Positions 52,518 to 61,338 of a DNA stretch of 64,000 nucleotides are shown here, in pieces. The stretch's first letter is position 1. Each line of letters opens with the position of its first letter. This DNA is from UBA935 sp031556725 (lineage in GTDB: Bacteria; Bacillota; Clostridia; Lachnospirales; Lachnospiraceae), in NCBI GenBank assembly GCA_031556725.1, contig JAVBSL010000030.1:74226-138225 (forward strand). The letters are read 5' to 3'. The notes under the pieces were generated by a model that saw only the letters and a program-made list of their open reading frames with translations, was not told the origin of the DNA and ran no database searches. A program made the translations under genes and the position numbers.

Positions 52518-54041
52518 ATGCTTAGAATGGTTGAAACGGAAAACGGATTGGTGCAGGGCCTGCCGGCGGCTGACCCGCGAATCACATCATTTAAGGGAAT
52601 TCCTTTTGCGGCACCCCCAGTGGGAAAGAATCGGTGGCGGGCACCGCAGCCGTGCAAAAATTGGGACGGGGTCCTGCAAGCTGTCAGATATGCGCCCATA
52701 TCGGTACAGGACACCCCCGCAATCGGTGATGATATTTATTGTCGGGAGTGGAATGTTGATTCGGAAATCTCCATGGATGAAGACTGTCTTTACTTGAATG
52801 TTTGGACCGGGGCTAAAAAGACTGATGAAAAATTACCCGTTTTGGTCTGGTTTTTTGGAGGAGGATTTCAATGGGGCTACACCGCTGAGATGGAATTTGA
52901 TGGTGAGCGGATTGCCAGGCGCAAGGTGGTGGTGGTGACGGTAAACTACCGCCTGAATGTTTTTGGTTTTTTAGCCCATCCGGAGTTGACTGGTTCTCAG
53001 CCGGAGGCACCGGCAAATTTTGGTCATTTGGATCAGCAGGCGGGTTTAAAATGGGTTGTTCGCAATATTGCAGCATTTGGCGGTGATCCGGAAAACATTA
53101 CCATTGCCGGGCAGTCCGCCGGAGGCATGAGCGTTGCGGCACAAATGACCTGCCCGGATAATTTCGGTTTATTTCAAAAGGCAGTGGTGATGAGCGGACT
53201 GATCCGAAGTCCATATCAGGACGATGAGTTTATGATACCGAAAGATTTAAAAACAGCGGAAAAAAACGGTGCGGACTTTATTCGCTTTTTGGGAGCATCC
53301 AATATGGAAGAAGCCAGAGGACTGGATGCTTTTTACATTAGAGACAGGTATGCCGAGTATGTGAAAGATCATCCCCGGATGGCCCTTATAATAGACGGAA
53401 AATTTTGTCCGGGTGATCCCATCAGTTTGTTTAGAGAAGGAAAACATGCCCCGGTACAGGTGATGGCCGGAAATACCGGTGATGAATTCCCCAATTTTAT
53501 TGTTGCGGGAACCGAAGAGGAATATCGCCGGGAAGCGGAACGGTTAATGGGAGAAAAAGCAGAAGAATTCCTGGCATATGAGGAAGCATGGCATAAGGAC
53601 GGAGAAGGAAATTATGCGTCTGTAAACGGAATTGAATGTACGGTCAAGGCTTTGTTTGAACAAAACCTCGAGAATGGGTTTGCGGAGGATTGTTTTTACT
53701 ATCGATTTGATGCGGATATTCCGGGATGGGATGATCCGGGCACTTTTCACTCTGTAGACTTATGGTTTTTCTTTGAAACACTGGCGAAATGCTGGCGGCC
53801 GTTTGTCGGGCGTCACTATGATCTGGCAAGGCAAATGTGTAATTACCTGTGTAACTTTATCAAGAGCGGAAATCCTAACGGATACGATGCAGATGGATCG
53901 ACATTACCGGTGTGGAAGCCTTATTGTCAGGAGGAACCATGGGAAATGATTTTTGAGAGTCAGGGAGTAAAACCTGCAAAGGGAGCGAAGGAAGGGTTCA
54001 TCAGATTCCTTATTGACTATCTTAAATTCAAGGACATATAA
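52518..54041 (+). CDS. Type-B carboxylesterase
   Basis: A 507-residue alpha/beta-hydrolase. The oxyanion-hole segment is 'VLVWFFGGGFQWG', the nucleophile elbow 'GQSAGG' has Ser200, and the late catalytic His lies in 'FHSVDLWFFFE'. The N-terminal 'GIPFAAPPVGKNRWRAPQP' is diagnostic for the family. No signal peptide. Inside this locus it may remove acetyl or hydroxycinnamoyl groups from imported oligosaccharides, an inference from context. ATG 52518 follows GAGGGAG; a GTG seven codons earlier overlaps the GH43 stop. Confidence 0.88.
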   Translation: MLRMVETENGLVQGLPAADPRITSFKGIPFAAPPVGKNRWRAPQPCKNWDGVLQAVRYAPISVQDTPAIGDDIYCREWNVDSEISMDEDCLYLNVWTGAKKTDEKLPVLVWFFGGGFQWGYTAEMEFDGERIARRKVVVVTVNYRLNVFGFLAHPELTGSQPEAPANFGHLDQQAGLKWVVRNIAAFGGDPENITIAGQSAGGMSVAAQMTCPDNFGLFQKAVVMSGLIRSPYQDDEFMIPKDLKTAEKNGADFIRFLGASNMEEARGLDAFYIRDRYAEYVKDHPRMALIIDGKFCPGDPISLFREGKHAPVQVMAGNTGDEFPNFIVAGTEEEYRREAERLMGEKAEEFLAYEEAWHKDGEGNYASVNGIECTVKALFEQNLENGFAEDCFYYRFDADIPGWDDPGTFHSVDLWFFFETLAKCWRPFVGRHYDLARQMCNYLCNFIKSGNPNGYDADGSTLPVWKPYCQEEPWEMIFESQGVKPAKGAKEGFIRFLIDYLKFKDI

Positions 54042-54083
54042 TGACTAATATGGTAATACATAAGAAAACAAGGGGTTAAAGTT

Positions 54084-55157
54084 ATGGTGACAGTTAAGAA
54101 GATAGCGCAAGTTTGTAATGTTTCACCCAGCACGGTTTCCAATATACTTAATGGCAAATCAAATGTAGGGGAAGAAACGAGACAAAGGGTATTGGATTTT
54201 GTCAAGGAATCCGGGTATCAGCCTAATTACTTTGCTCAGAGTATGCGTAAACAGAATAAGCGGATAATCAGTATCATAACAGAAGACTTGAATGAGTTCA
54301 GTACCAGTCCGATTGTTGAAGAAATCATGGCATATTGTGATGACAATGATTACCGGACGATTTTGATGAATATGCGGTTATACGATAAATGGCAGGATAC
54401 CTGGTACAATGATTGTGAAAAGTTAAACTCGGTATTGAAACCGATTATGCAGGAGGCTCTATCGATCAGGGTGGACGGTGTTATTTATGTGGCAGGCCAT
54501 TGCCGTGTAATCGATTGCTTTCCGGCGGACTTTTCGATTCCCACGGTAATAGCATACGGAATTTCAAAGGACCGGAAATATCCATCGGTTATTATTGATG
54601 ATGAAACCGGTGGGTATGATATGACGAAATACTTGATTTCCAGAGGACATAGAAAAATCGGAGTCATTGCCGGTGTGGCAGATAACCATCATACAAAGTG
54701 CCGTCTGTTAGGCTATCAGAAGGCCATGTTCGAGGCGGGGATTCCCTATAATCCGGCGTGGGTATGCTATGGCGACTGGCAGAGAAATTCAGGCTACCTT
54801 GCTGCCGGGACGCTGTTGAAGGAGGATATTACAGCGGTATTTTGCATGAGTGATGCTATGGCGGGAGGCGTCTATGACTATGCCTATGAACAGAAAATAG
54901 AAATAGGCAAGGACTTATCGGTGGTTGGGTATGACAACCGGATTTTTGCAAATTATCTTAATCCGAGATTGACAACCAACGAGATCCAGTTACGGGGAAT
55001 CGGAAAAGTGGCAGCAGAAATTATGCTGAAAGGTTTGGAATCCGAAACAGTGGAAGAGAACGGGAACGATGTTATAAAGGTGCCGTGTAAAGTGATGGAA
55101 CGGCTTTCGGTGAATACGATAGACAGGAAAGGTGTTATGAAAAATGAGCAAAATTAA
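54084..55157 (+). CDS. LacI-family transcriptional regulator
   Basis: A 357-residue repressor with an N-terminal LacI HTH (residues 3-50: 'VTVKKIAQVCNVSPSTVSNILNG' in parts) and hinge region, then a periplasmic-binding-protein-like sensor with 'VDGVIYVAGHC', 'GHRKIGVIAG' and 'DLSVVGYDNR'. It probably binds the CG-centred palindromes at 47177 and 47308 and is released by arabinose or an arabino-oligosaccharide. It overlaps the GH51 gene by 14 nt. Confidence 0.92.
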   Translation: MVTVKKIAQVCNVSPSTVSNILNGKSNVGEETRQRVLDFVKESGYQPNYFAQSMRKQNKRIISIITEDLNEFSTSPIVEEIMAYCDDNDYRTILMNMRLYDKWQDTWYNDCEKLNSVLKPIMQEALSIRVDGVIYVAGHCRVIDCFPADFSIPTVIAYGISKDRKYPSVIIDDETGGYDMTKYLISRGHRKIGVIAGVADNHHTKCRLLGYQKAMFEAGIPYNPAWVCYGDWQRNSGYLAAGTLLKEDITAVFCMSDAMAGGVYDYAYEQKIEIGKDLSVVGYDNRIFANYLNPRLTTNEIQLRGIGKVAAEIMLKGLESETVEENGNDVIKVPCKVMERLSVNTIDRKGVMKNEQN

Positions 55158-57528
55158 TATAGCAACAAAGCGGAAAAGATTTAAAACCGCAGAAAATCTA
55201 TACGGTATTTTTCTTGAAGATATCAACCGGGCAATAGATGGAGGACTCTATCCGGAATTGATCAGAAACAGAAGCTTTGAGGATTCTATTCCTCCGAAAG
55301 GAACAGTTGCCGATGATGATGGCTATTCCTTTACCAGTAATTCCGGATGGAAGGATGAATTTAATCATGGGGAAGGACTTTCCAGATGGATAAGGGAAAA
55401 TAATACCCCCTATACTCCCATACCGGCCTGGTATACACAAAATGCCGCTATGACACTAAATATGGAAGATACTTTAAACGCCGGCAGGGAAGCGGCTTTG
55501 GATATCCGCTTTGGACAGGGTGGATACATTTTTAATACGGGTTTCTGCGGGATACCGCAAAAAAAAGGATGTGGCTATCAGTTTTATATGTTTGCCAAGT
55601 CTGATAAACCGGTTAGGTTGTCATTAGCAATCAAAAGTGCTGATAAGGAAACGGAAGAAAACAGGCAGCATATTGGGGAAATAACGGTTCAGGGTGATTA
55701 TCAGAAATACTGTGTTGACTTTACTGCAGCCCAGACTGTGTCAGATGGTATATTGGAAATACATTCTGATGAGGGGGCAGAGGTAACGATCGGTTTTATT
55801 TCACTAATGCCGGAAAAAACTTTTAAGGGGCATGGTTTTAGACAAGATATAGCTGAAAAATTGGAAGCACTTAAGCCAAAGTTCTTCCGTTTTCCGGGAG
55901 GATGCATTGTAGAGGGATTTACCCTATCCACGGCAATGAGATTTAAAAACACGGTAGGGGCAGTATGGGAGCGCCCCAGCCATCAGTTAATGTGGCATTA
56001 CCGCAGTTATAACGGCATCGGATTTCATGAATATCTGCAATTTTGTGAAGATCTGGATATGGAGCCCTTATATGTATTTAACTGCGGAATGACTTGTCAG
56101 GGCAGGAAAGAAGTGCTGATGGAAGGTGAAGAACTTACCGGGATGCTTCAGGATACGATGGATGCATTGGAATATGCCATGGGATCAGCGGACACAAAAT
56201 GGGGAAGTCTTCGAGCAAAAATGGGACATCCGGAACCATTTAAGTTAAATTATGTTGAGATAGGCAACGAAAATTGGGGTGAGGCATATGAAGAACGCTA
56301 TTTAAAATGCTATGAAATGATTAAGGCAAGCTATCCTCATATTAAGTGTATCGCCAATTCTCATTTGGAAGAGAAGGGTCTTCCGGCTGATATAGTGGAT
56401 GAACATTACTACGATACTGCCGAGTATTTTGCTGAGCATACCCATATGTTTGATGATTACAACAGACAGGGACCGGAGATATTTTTGGGTGAAGTATCGG
56501 TGGTCAGAGGCTATGTAGGGGAATTATATGGAGCTTTGGGCGAGGCAGCATATTTTACCGGAGTAGAAAAAAATCAGGATATTGTCACCTTAGTATCTTA
56601 CGCTCCGCTTTTGGAAAATGTAAATTATAATGCATGGTTTCCCAATTTGATTCGGTTTAATAATGAAGAAAGTTATGCAATTCCCAGTTACTATGTATGG
56701 AAAATGTTTGGAAATAACCGGGGAAATCATGTGGTTGAATTTTCGGAGCAGACGAGCCGGATCTACCGGCCGATGAAAGGGATGGCAGCTTTGTTTGGGA
56801 AATCGGGGCTGCAATTTAAAAATGCTTTCTGGAATAATGAAAAGGTATCTGTGAGCCGCTGTTTATCGGGAGAAGTGCATATCTTTGGCCAGGGGGAAGA
56901 AAAGGAAGGAACATTTGAGGTTGAGGTAAAACCGGCAGAGGATTCCTTTGAAATGGGGATTTTTGCATCACCTATCCCCAAGGCGGTATACATCAGTGAC
57001 GAGACTAATCCGCCGGAAGAATGGAATGCAGAGAATATCAAGCCGCTTTTGTGGAAGATAAAGAATGGTGTAAGTACTCTGGAAGATCAGGTGTATCCGG
57101 GGCCTGCTATCCTGGCAAGCGCAGAGAATGTTGTTTTTTCAGACAATGAATTTCAGAAGGTTGGTTATTGCTATGAGAACAACAAACTGAAGCTGTATTT
57201 GAACGGAGAGATCCTTCATGATGTGGAACTGCCGTCTTTCCCGCTGCTCAGCACTGTTGTCACGGATACAGATGCGGAAGTTATTGTTAAAATGGTCAAT
57301 ATGAGTGATCAGGAGGAAGCGGTGGAGCTTACTTTGGATTGCATGGTAGGGGATGAGTACCGCGCGCTTGTTATGACGGGAGAGAAAACCCAGGGGAACA
57401 GCTTTGAAGGTCCTCAAAATATATGTGACAAAGAGTATATCAAAACGGGGGCGGATCAGAATTTTATATATACGGCACCGGCCTATTCGGCTAATGTATT
57501 GATTTTAGATAAAATTTTTAAAAAGTGA
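55144..57528 (+). CDS. abfA: Alpha-L-arabinofuranosidase (GH51)
   Basis: A 794-residue GH51 enzyme. The acid/base is Glu376 in 'EIGNENWGE' and the nucleophile Glu450 in 'FLGEVSV'. Between the N-terminal 'GIFLEDINRAIDGGLYPELIRNRSFE' (in parts) and the TIM barrel lies a beta-sandwich insert (about residues 100-230) as in long-form bacterial and plant enzymes. The C-terminal alpha-L-AF-C domain follows. Shorter AbfA proteins have about 500 residues. No signal peptide, so intracellular. It overlaps the LacI gene by 14 nt and closes the locus. Confidence 0.92.
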   Translation: MSKINIATKRKRFKTAENLYGIFLEDINRAIDGGLYPELIRNRSFEDSIPPKGTVADDDGYSFTSNSGWKDEFNHGEGLSRWIRENNTPYTPIPAWYTQNAAMTLNMEDTLNAGREAALDIRFGQGGYIFNTGFCGIPQKKGCGYQFYMFAKSDKPVRLSLAIKSADKETEENRQHIGEITVQGDYQKYCVDFTAAQTVSDGILEIHSDEGAEVTIGFISLMPEKTFKGHGFRQDIAEKLEALKPKFFRFPGGCIVEGFTLSTAMRFKNTVGAVWERPSHQLMWHYRSYNGIGFHEYLQFCEDLDMEPLYVFNCGMTCQGRKEVLMEGEELTGMLQDTMDALEYAMGSADTKWGSLRAKMGHPEPFKLNYVEIGNENWGEAYEERYLKCYEMIKASYPHIKCIANSHLEEKGLPADIVDEHYYDTAEYFAEHTHMFDDYNRQGPEIFLGEVSVVRGYVGELYGALGEAAYFTGVEKNQDIVTLVSYAPLLENVNYNAWFPNLIRFNNEESYAIPSYYVWKMFGNNRGNHVVEFSEQTSRIYRPMKGMAALFGKSGLQFKNAFWNNEKVSVSRCLSGEVHIFGQGEEKEGTFEVEVKPAEDSFEMGIFASPIPKAVYISDETNPPEEWNAENIKPLLWKIKNGVSTLEDQVYPGPAILASAENVVFSDNEFQKVGYCYENNKLKLYLNGEILHDVELPSFPLLSTVVTDTDAEVIVKMVNMSDQEEAVELTLDCMVGDEYRALVMTGEKTQGNSFEGPQNICDKEYIKTGADQNFIYTAPAYSANVLILDKIFKK

Positions 57529-57546
57529 GTAGTCTGGATAAAAGGG

Positions 57547-57577
57547 TTGACATTATCAGGGAAAAGGATAATAATAT
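57547..57577 (+). promoter_or_regulatory. Probable promoter of the 46-residue peptide unit
   Basis: TTGACA (57547-57552) with -10 candidates TAATAA (57569-57574, 16-nt spacer) or TAATAT (57572-57577, 19-nt spacer). Confidence 0.5.
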
Positions 57578-57624
57578 AAAACAACTTACAGGATGTCTGT
57601 GACGTATGATTAGGAGTAGGATAG

Positions 57625-57765
57625 ATGGCTGGTAAATTAGTAAAAACCGTAAACAATATGCCTTCTATTAGCTGGGATGATATTTTTGCCCCCGGCTTTA
57701 TTGACGTAGAACTAATGATACCCATATCGCATACAGACACCTATCCCCGAAGCAAAGGGGAATAA
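57625..57765 (+). CDS. 46-residue protein of unknown function
   Basis: An ORF with ATG behind GGAG (8-nt spacer), its own upstream promoter and a strong terminator 33 nt past its stop. The product starts 'MAGKLVKTVNNMPSISWDD' and ends 'ISHTDTYPRSKGE'. It has no Cys, no membrane helix and no signal peptide. The 13-mer GCATACAGACACC in its 3' end (57729-57741) recurs exactly inside the terminator loop/stem (57813-57825). A methyltransferase gene follows. No family was recognised; it could be a small regulator, a modified-peptide precursor or a toxin component. Confidence 0.5.
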   Translation: MAGKLVKTVNNMPSISWDDIFAPGFIDVELMIPISHTDTYPRSKGE

Positions 57766-57797
57766 ATAATATAAATTATTTTTTTATATTTGATGGT

Positions 57798-57833
57798 AAC
57801 CGGTGTCTAGATGCATACAGACACCGGTTTTTT
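57798..57833 (+). terminator. Terminator of the 46-residue peptide unit
   Basis: AACCGGTGTCT (57798-57808) and AGACACCGGTT (57819-57829) form a perfect 11-bp stem followed by T tract to 57833. Confidence 0.85.
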
Positions 57834-57856
57834 GCAGTTGAGAAGGAGGAGAAAAA

Positions 57857-58651
57857 GTGGAAACAAATTATCTGCAGCAGTATTACAATCAATACGAAGA
57901 AGAAGGCAGGCTGCTTTACCGCCATGGACAGGTTGAGTATATTACTACTATGAAATATATTCATGATTTGGTGGGAGATGCTGACAAGGAACGATACCGG
58001 ATTTTGGAAGTGGGAGCCGGAACGGGAAGATATTCGGTAGCTTTGTCCCATGAGGGATATCAGGTAGATGCGGTGGAATTGATTGAGCATAATCTGGTTA
58101 TTTTAAGGTCCAAGATACTGGAAACGGACAGGATTGAAACCAGACAGGGCAATGCATTGGATTTATCGTATTATGCGGATGAAACATTTGATATGACACT
58201 GGTATTAGGACCGATGTATCATCTTATTGAGGAAAGGGATAAAAAGCAGGCTCTGTGGGAAGCAGTGCGAGTGACCAAAAAGGGTGGATATATTCTGACA
58301 GCATACTGTATGAATGAAGCGTCTATGATTCAATATTGCTTTGCACAAAATAATATTATGGAGTATATGGCTAAAAACAAAATATCCCAAGATTTTCACT
58401 GTATATCGGAACCACGGGATTTGTTTTCAATGGTCAGAACGGAAGAAATAAGGAAACTGACCGAAGACCTGGGCACAGAACGGATATGCCTGGTTGCGGC
58501 AGACGGAGCAACTCAGTATATGAGAGCGGTAATCGATGGGATGAGTGATGAAGTATTTCATGTCTGGATGCAGTATCATTTGTCCATTTGTGAAAGAGCG
58601 GATTTGATTGGGGCAACTAATCACAGTTTAGATATTTTGCGAAAGGAGTAG
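57857..58651 (+). CDS. Class I SAM-dependent methyltransferase
   Basis: A 264-residue Rossmann-fold methyltransferase with motif I 'ILEVGAGTGRYSVAL', acidic motif II 'VDAVELI', 'FDMTLVLGPMYHL' (motif IV region) and 'VTKKGGYIL'. The GTG start follows AGAAGGAGGAG. It is the first of four closely spaced genes (methyltransferase, two acetyltransferases, SDR). The substrate is unknown; a small-molecule or peptide target is possible given the neighbours. Confidence 0.88.
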   Translation: METNYLQQYYNQYEEEGRLLYRHGQVEYITTMKYIHDLVGDADKERYRILEVGAGTGRYSVALSHEGYQVDAVELIEHNLVILRSKILETDRIETRQGNALDLSYYADETFDMTLVLGPMYHLIEERDKKQALWEAVRVTKKGGYILTAYCMNEASMIQYCFAQNNIMEYMAKNKISQDFHCISEPRDLFSMVRTEEIRKLTEDLGTERICLVAADGATQYMRAVIDGMSDEVFHVWMQYHLSICERADLIGATNHSLDILRKE

Positions 58652-58654
58652 CTT

Positions 58655-59209
58655 ATGAAAACACCGATATTAGTAACAGAAAGACTTATTTTGAGACCTT
58701 TGAATGTGGCCGATACGGAAGAAATTTACCGCAATTGGAGCCATGATCCGGAAGTGGCCCGCTTTATGTCATGGTCAGTTCATGAAAACATTGAGGTTAC
58801 ACGGGAATGGCTGCGAGAAACAGAGGAACATCTGGAGTTGGATTCTGCTTACGATTGGGGATTTGAAAGACAGTCGGACCATATGCTGATCGGCAGCGGC
58901 GGGATATACTATAGAGAAGATCGAGAGATGTTCGTGGTAGGATATAATACTATGAAATCCTGTTGGAATCAGGGCTACACCACGGAAGCGGTGAAAAGGA
59001 TTCTAAAGTTTGCAGTGGAGGAACTGCATCAGGAGCGATTATTTTCTTATCATGCAAAGGAAAACCCCAATTCGGGCAGAGTTATGGAAAAAGCCGGATT
59101 TTATTATGCTAAGGATTCAGGTTATGACAGCATGGATGGGAAAACTCATTTTGAAGCAAAGGAATATTTATTTGAAGGGAAGAAGGATAATGGAAACAAA
59201 ACGATATGA
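58655..59209 (+). CDS. GNAT-family N-acetyltransferase (RimJ/RimL type)
   Basis: A 184-residue acetyltransferase: 'TERLILRPLNVADTEEIYRNW' at the N-terminus, acetyl-CoA loop 'SCWNQGYTTEAVKRILKFA', and 'NPNSGRVMEKAGFYY'. These are RimJ/RimL signatures, whose members acetylate ribosomal or other N-termini and antibiotics. It starts 3 nt after the methyltransferase and overlaps the next gene by 20 nt. Confidence 0.9.
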   Translation: MKTPILVTERLILRPLNVADTEEIYRNWSHDPEVARFMSWSVHENIEVTREWLRETEEHLELDSAYDWGFERQSDHMLIGSGGIYYREDREMFVVGYNTMKSCWNQGYTTEAVKRILKFAVEELHQERLFSYHAKENPNSGRVMEKAGFYYAKDSGYDSMDGKTHFEAKEYLFEGKKDNGNKTI

Positions 59210-60002
59210 ATATGGTGAGAATATAGTAGATACGGGACTTCTTAAGGCAGACGAGTTGACTTTCAGTGTTCTGGAGAACATAGTTAATCAAAAAAGCAGA
59301 TTGGTGATAACCGACCACGAAAGATTCCTGATTTGTCATTCTTGTGCACCTTATCCGGTATGGATATGGGTGCCGGATGACGTGTCGGAGGAAGAGCTGG
59401 AACATACCTGGAAAATAGTAAAACAGGAATTTTCGTTTGATGAAGGATATGGATTCAATACGAAATATAAAGCCGCTGAATATTACATCAAGCATGGAAA
59501 GGAAGAAGGTTTTAAAATTGATATTACAATGAATATGAGTGTATATGACTGCCGGGACACGATAAGGCCTGCAAAGGAACCGGACGGGGAGATGACTCTT
59601 CCGGTGAAAGCGGATTTGCCGGATATGGCAGATTTTATCTGGGAGTTTAAGCAGGAAATCGGAATCGATAAGGAGGAAAAAGAGGAGTGCCGCAGCCATG
59701 CGGAAGTGCTGCTGGAAGGCGGTGATTTCTATCTTTGGAAAAACAGCCAGGGAAAGAACGTGGCAATGTGCTCTTTTAATGCAGACGATAAAATGGCCCG
59801 GTTAGGGTTGGTGTACACTAAGCCAAGTGAGCGTCGGAAAGGGTATGGTGAAAATCTGGTTTATCTGGTAACGAATATTATCAAGGAAAGAGGATTATTG
59901 CCGGTGCTTTATGCAGATACGGATTATAATGCTTCCAATGGCTGCTATCTTAAGTTAGGATATGTATTAAGGGGTAGAGTGTGTTCGTTTGGTAAAGTTT
60001 AA
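59190..60002 (+). CDS. GNAT-family acetyltransferase
   Basis: A 270-residue protein with an N-terminal domain of about 130 residues of unknown type and a C-terminal GNAT domain: 'LGLVYTKPSERRKGYGENLVYLVTN' (in parts) and 'DYNASNGCYLKLGY'. ATG 59190 follows AGAAGGA; an in-frame start at 59010 would lie deep inside the previous gene. It overlaps the RimJ/L-type gene by 20 nt, so the two are probably translated together. Confidence 0.85.
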   Translation: METKRYEYGENIVDTGLLKADELTFSVLENIVNQKSRLVITDHERFLICHSCAPYPVWIWVPDDVSEEELEHTWKIVKQEFSFDEGYGFNTKYKAAEYYIKHGKEEGFKIDITMNMSVYDCRDTIRPAKEPDGEMTLPVKADLPDMADFIWEFKQEIGIDKEEKEECRSHAEVLLEGGDFYLWKNSQGKNVAMCSFNADDKMARLGLVYTKPSERRKGYGENLVYLVTNIIKERGLLPVLYADTDYNASNGCYLKLGYVLRGRVCSFGKV

Positions 60003-60015
60003 AAGGAGAAAAATT

Positions 60016-60774
60016 ATGGTAACGATTGATTTGAGTGGAAAGACAGCAATAGTGACAGGTGCTTCAGGACAACTGGGAAGGGTAATTTGCAGAACCCTTG
60101 CTTCAGGTGGAGCGGATATAGCGGTGCATTATTTAAAGAATGCAGACATGGCTAACAGTCTGGTGGATGAAATCAAAGCCATGGGGAGGCGGGCTGTTGC
60201 AGTTGCGGCGGATATTACCCAGCAGGAAAGTGTCAACCGGATGCGGGATAAGGTTAAAGATGCATTGGGCGTACCGGAAATCGTGGTGAATAATGCGGTA
60301 ATACAATACGCCTGGACATCAATTCTGGAACAGGAGCTGGAGGACTTTCAAGGTCAGTATGATGCCTGTGTAAAACAAAACGTTCTGATGGCCAAGGCTT
60401 TTTTACCAGATATGCAGGAAAAAGAACGGGGGCGCTTTATCGGCATTAATACCGAGTGCTCCGCTTTATGTAATGCCAACTCCGGGGCCTATGCATCGGC
60501 TAAACGGGGAATGGATGGGTTATACCGGGTGCTGGCGAAGGAGGTGGGACCTGCCGGAATTACTGTTAATCAGGTGGCTCCCGGTTGGACGATCAGTGAT
60601 AATGACAGAAAGAACCATACCGAAGAAGCACCGGAATATACTGCCGGTGTTCCCCTCCGGAGAAGGGGAACGGATCAGGAAATCGCAAATACGGTGCTGT
60701 TTTTGGCTTCGGACCTTTCGTCCTTTATTACCGGAGTTTGTATTCCGGTGAGCGGGGGAGCGGTAATGGTGTAA
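60016..60774 (+). CDS. Short-chain dehydrogenase/reductase (SDR)
   Basis: A 252-residue classical SDR. Cofactor motif 'VTGASGQLGRVI' (variant of TGxxxGxG), 'NNAVIQY', catalytic Tyr-Lys in 'YASAKRGMDGLY', and 'VAPGWTISD'. The C-terminus 'FITGVCIPVSGGAVMV' is standard. ATG 60016 follows AAAGGAG. It resembles FabG-like 3-ketoacyl or sugar-alcohol dehydrogenases; the exact substrate is unknown. Its stop codon abuts the stop of the convergent gene at 60775. Confidence 0.9.
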   Translation: MVTIDLSGKTAIVTGASGQLGRVICRTLASGGADIAVHYLKNADMANSLVDEIKAMGRRAVAVAADITQQESVNRMRDKVKDALGVPEIVVNNAVIQYAWTSILEQELEDFQGQYDACVKQNVLMAKAFLPDMQEKERGRFIGINTECSALCNANSGAYASAKRGMDGLYRVLAKEVGPAGITVNQVAPGWTISDNDRKNHTEEAPEYTAGVPLRRRGTDQEIANTVLFLASDLSSFITGVCIPVSGGAVMV

Positions 60775-61209
60775 TTAAAGAAACCGGCGGATATCCAGAG
60801 CAAGTTTTTCTTCAATGTTAATCAGCCGTTTGGTAATGTCTTTTGATTCTTCGTCGGCAGCTTTGTATTGATTTAGATATTCGCTAAGTGACTTTACACC
60901 CATATTGCACCCGTCTGTTATCAAATCTGCGATTGTGTGATCTGATTCATTCAGGGTCAGCTTCATATTTGTTTTTATCCAGGACATTCCTTTTGCCATG
61001 GGATTAGGATCTTTGCCTTCATCGTGAAATTCATGCAGTAAAGCCTGTATTTTTTCTTCTAATTTTTCATGTTCTTTTTTACAATTATTTAAGCTTTGTT
61101 TGAAATCTTCGTCAGAGACATATTTTAAAACATCGTCAATTGATGTGACACCCATTTTTATCCCTGCATCACATTCTCTCAATAGTTTTATAGTATCCGG
61201 TTCTATCAT
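60775..61209 (-). CDS. Hypothetical helical protein, probably sporulation-expressed
   Basis: A 144-residue, almost entirely helical protein. Two repeats share a pattern: 'LLRECDAGIKMGVTSIDDVLKYV' near the N-terminus and 'LITDGCNMGVKSLSEYLNQY' near the C-terminus, each a helix followed by 'MGVxS'. It resembles ferritin-like DUF2383-type four-helix proteins, a weak match. ATG 61209 follows AAGGAG. A sigma-E-like promoter lies upstream and the divergent gene is SpoIIID-like. Confidence 0.6.
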   Translation of the reverse strand: MIEPDTIKLLRECDAGIKMGVTSIDDVLKYVSDEDFKQSLNNCKKEHEKLEEKIQALLHEFHDEGKDPNPMAKGMSWIKTNMKLTLNESDHTIADLITDGCNMGVKSLSEYLNQYKAADEESKDITKRLINIEEKLALDIRRFL

Positions 61210-61241
61210 ATTTTTGCAGCTCCTTATTTTATTTGATAAGG

Positions 61242-61271
61242 TAAGTATGTCTGATTTTCACACGAATATAC
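61242..61271 (-). promoter_or_regulatory. Possible sigma-E-type promoter for the 144-residue gene
   Basis: Minus strand GTATATT (complement of 61265-61271), 15-nt spacer, CATACTTA (complement of 61242-61249), a partial match to the sigma-E consensus, 33 nt before the start codon. Confidence 0.4.
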
Positions 61272-61282
61272 TTGAAAGGAAA

Positions 61283-61311
61283 GCATATTCTTTCATATCC
61301 AATCATACAAT
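61283..61311 (+). promoter_or_regulatory. Sigma-E consensus promoter of the spoIIID-like gene
   Basis: GCATATT (61283-61289), 14-nt spacer, CATACAAT (61304-61311) match the sigma-E consensus KMATATT-n14-15-CATACAHT at every position. The start codon is 28 nt downstream. Confidence 0.75.
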
Positions 61312-61338
61312 GTAAAAAATGTATGATGAGGGACTTTT

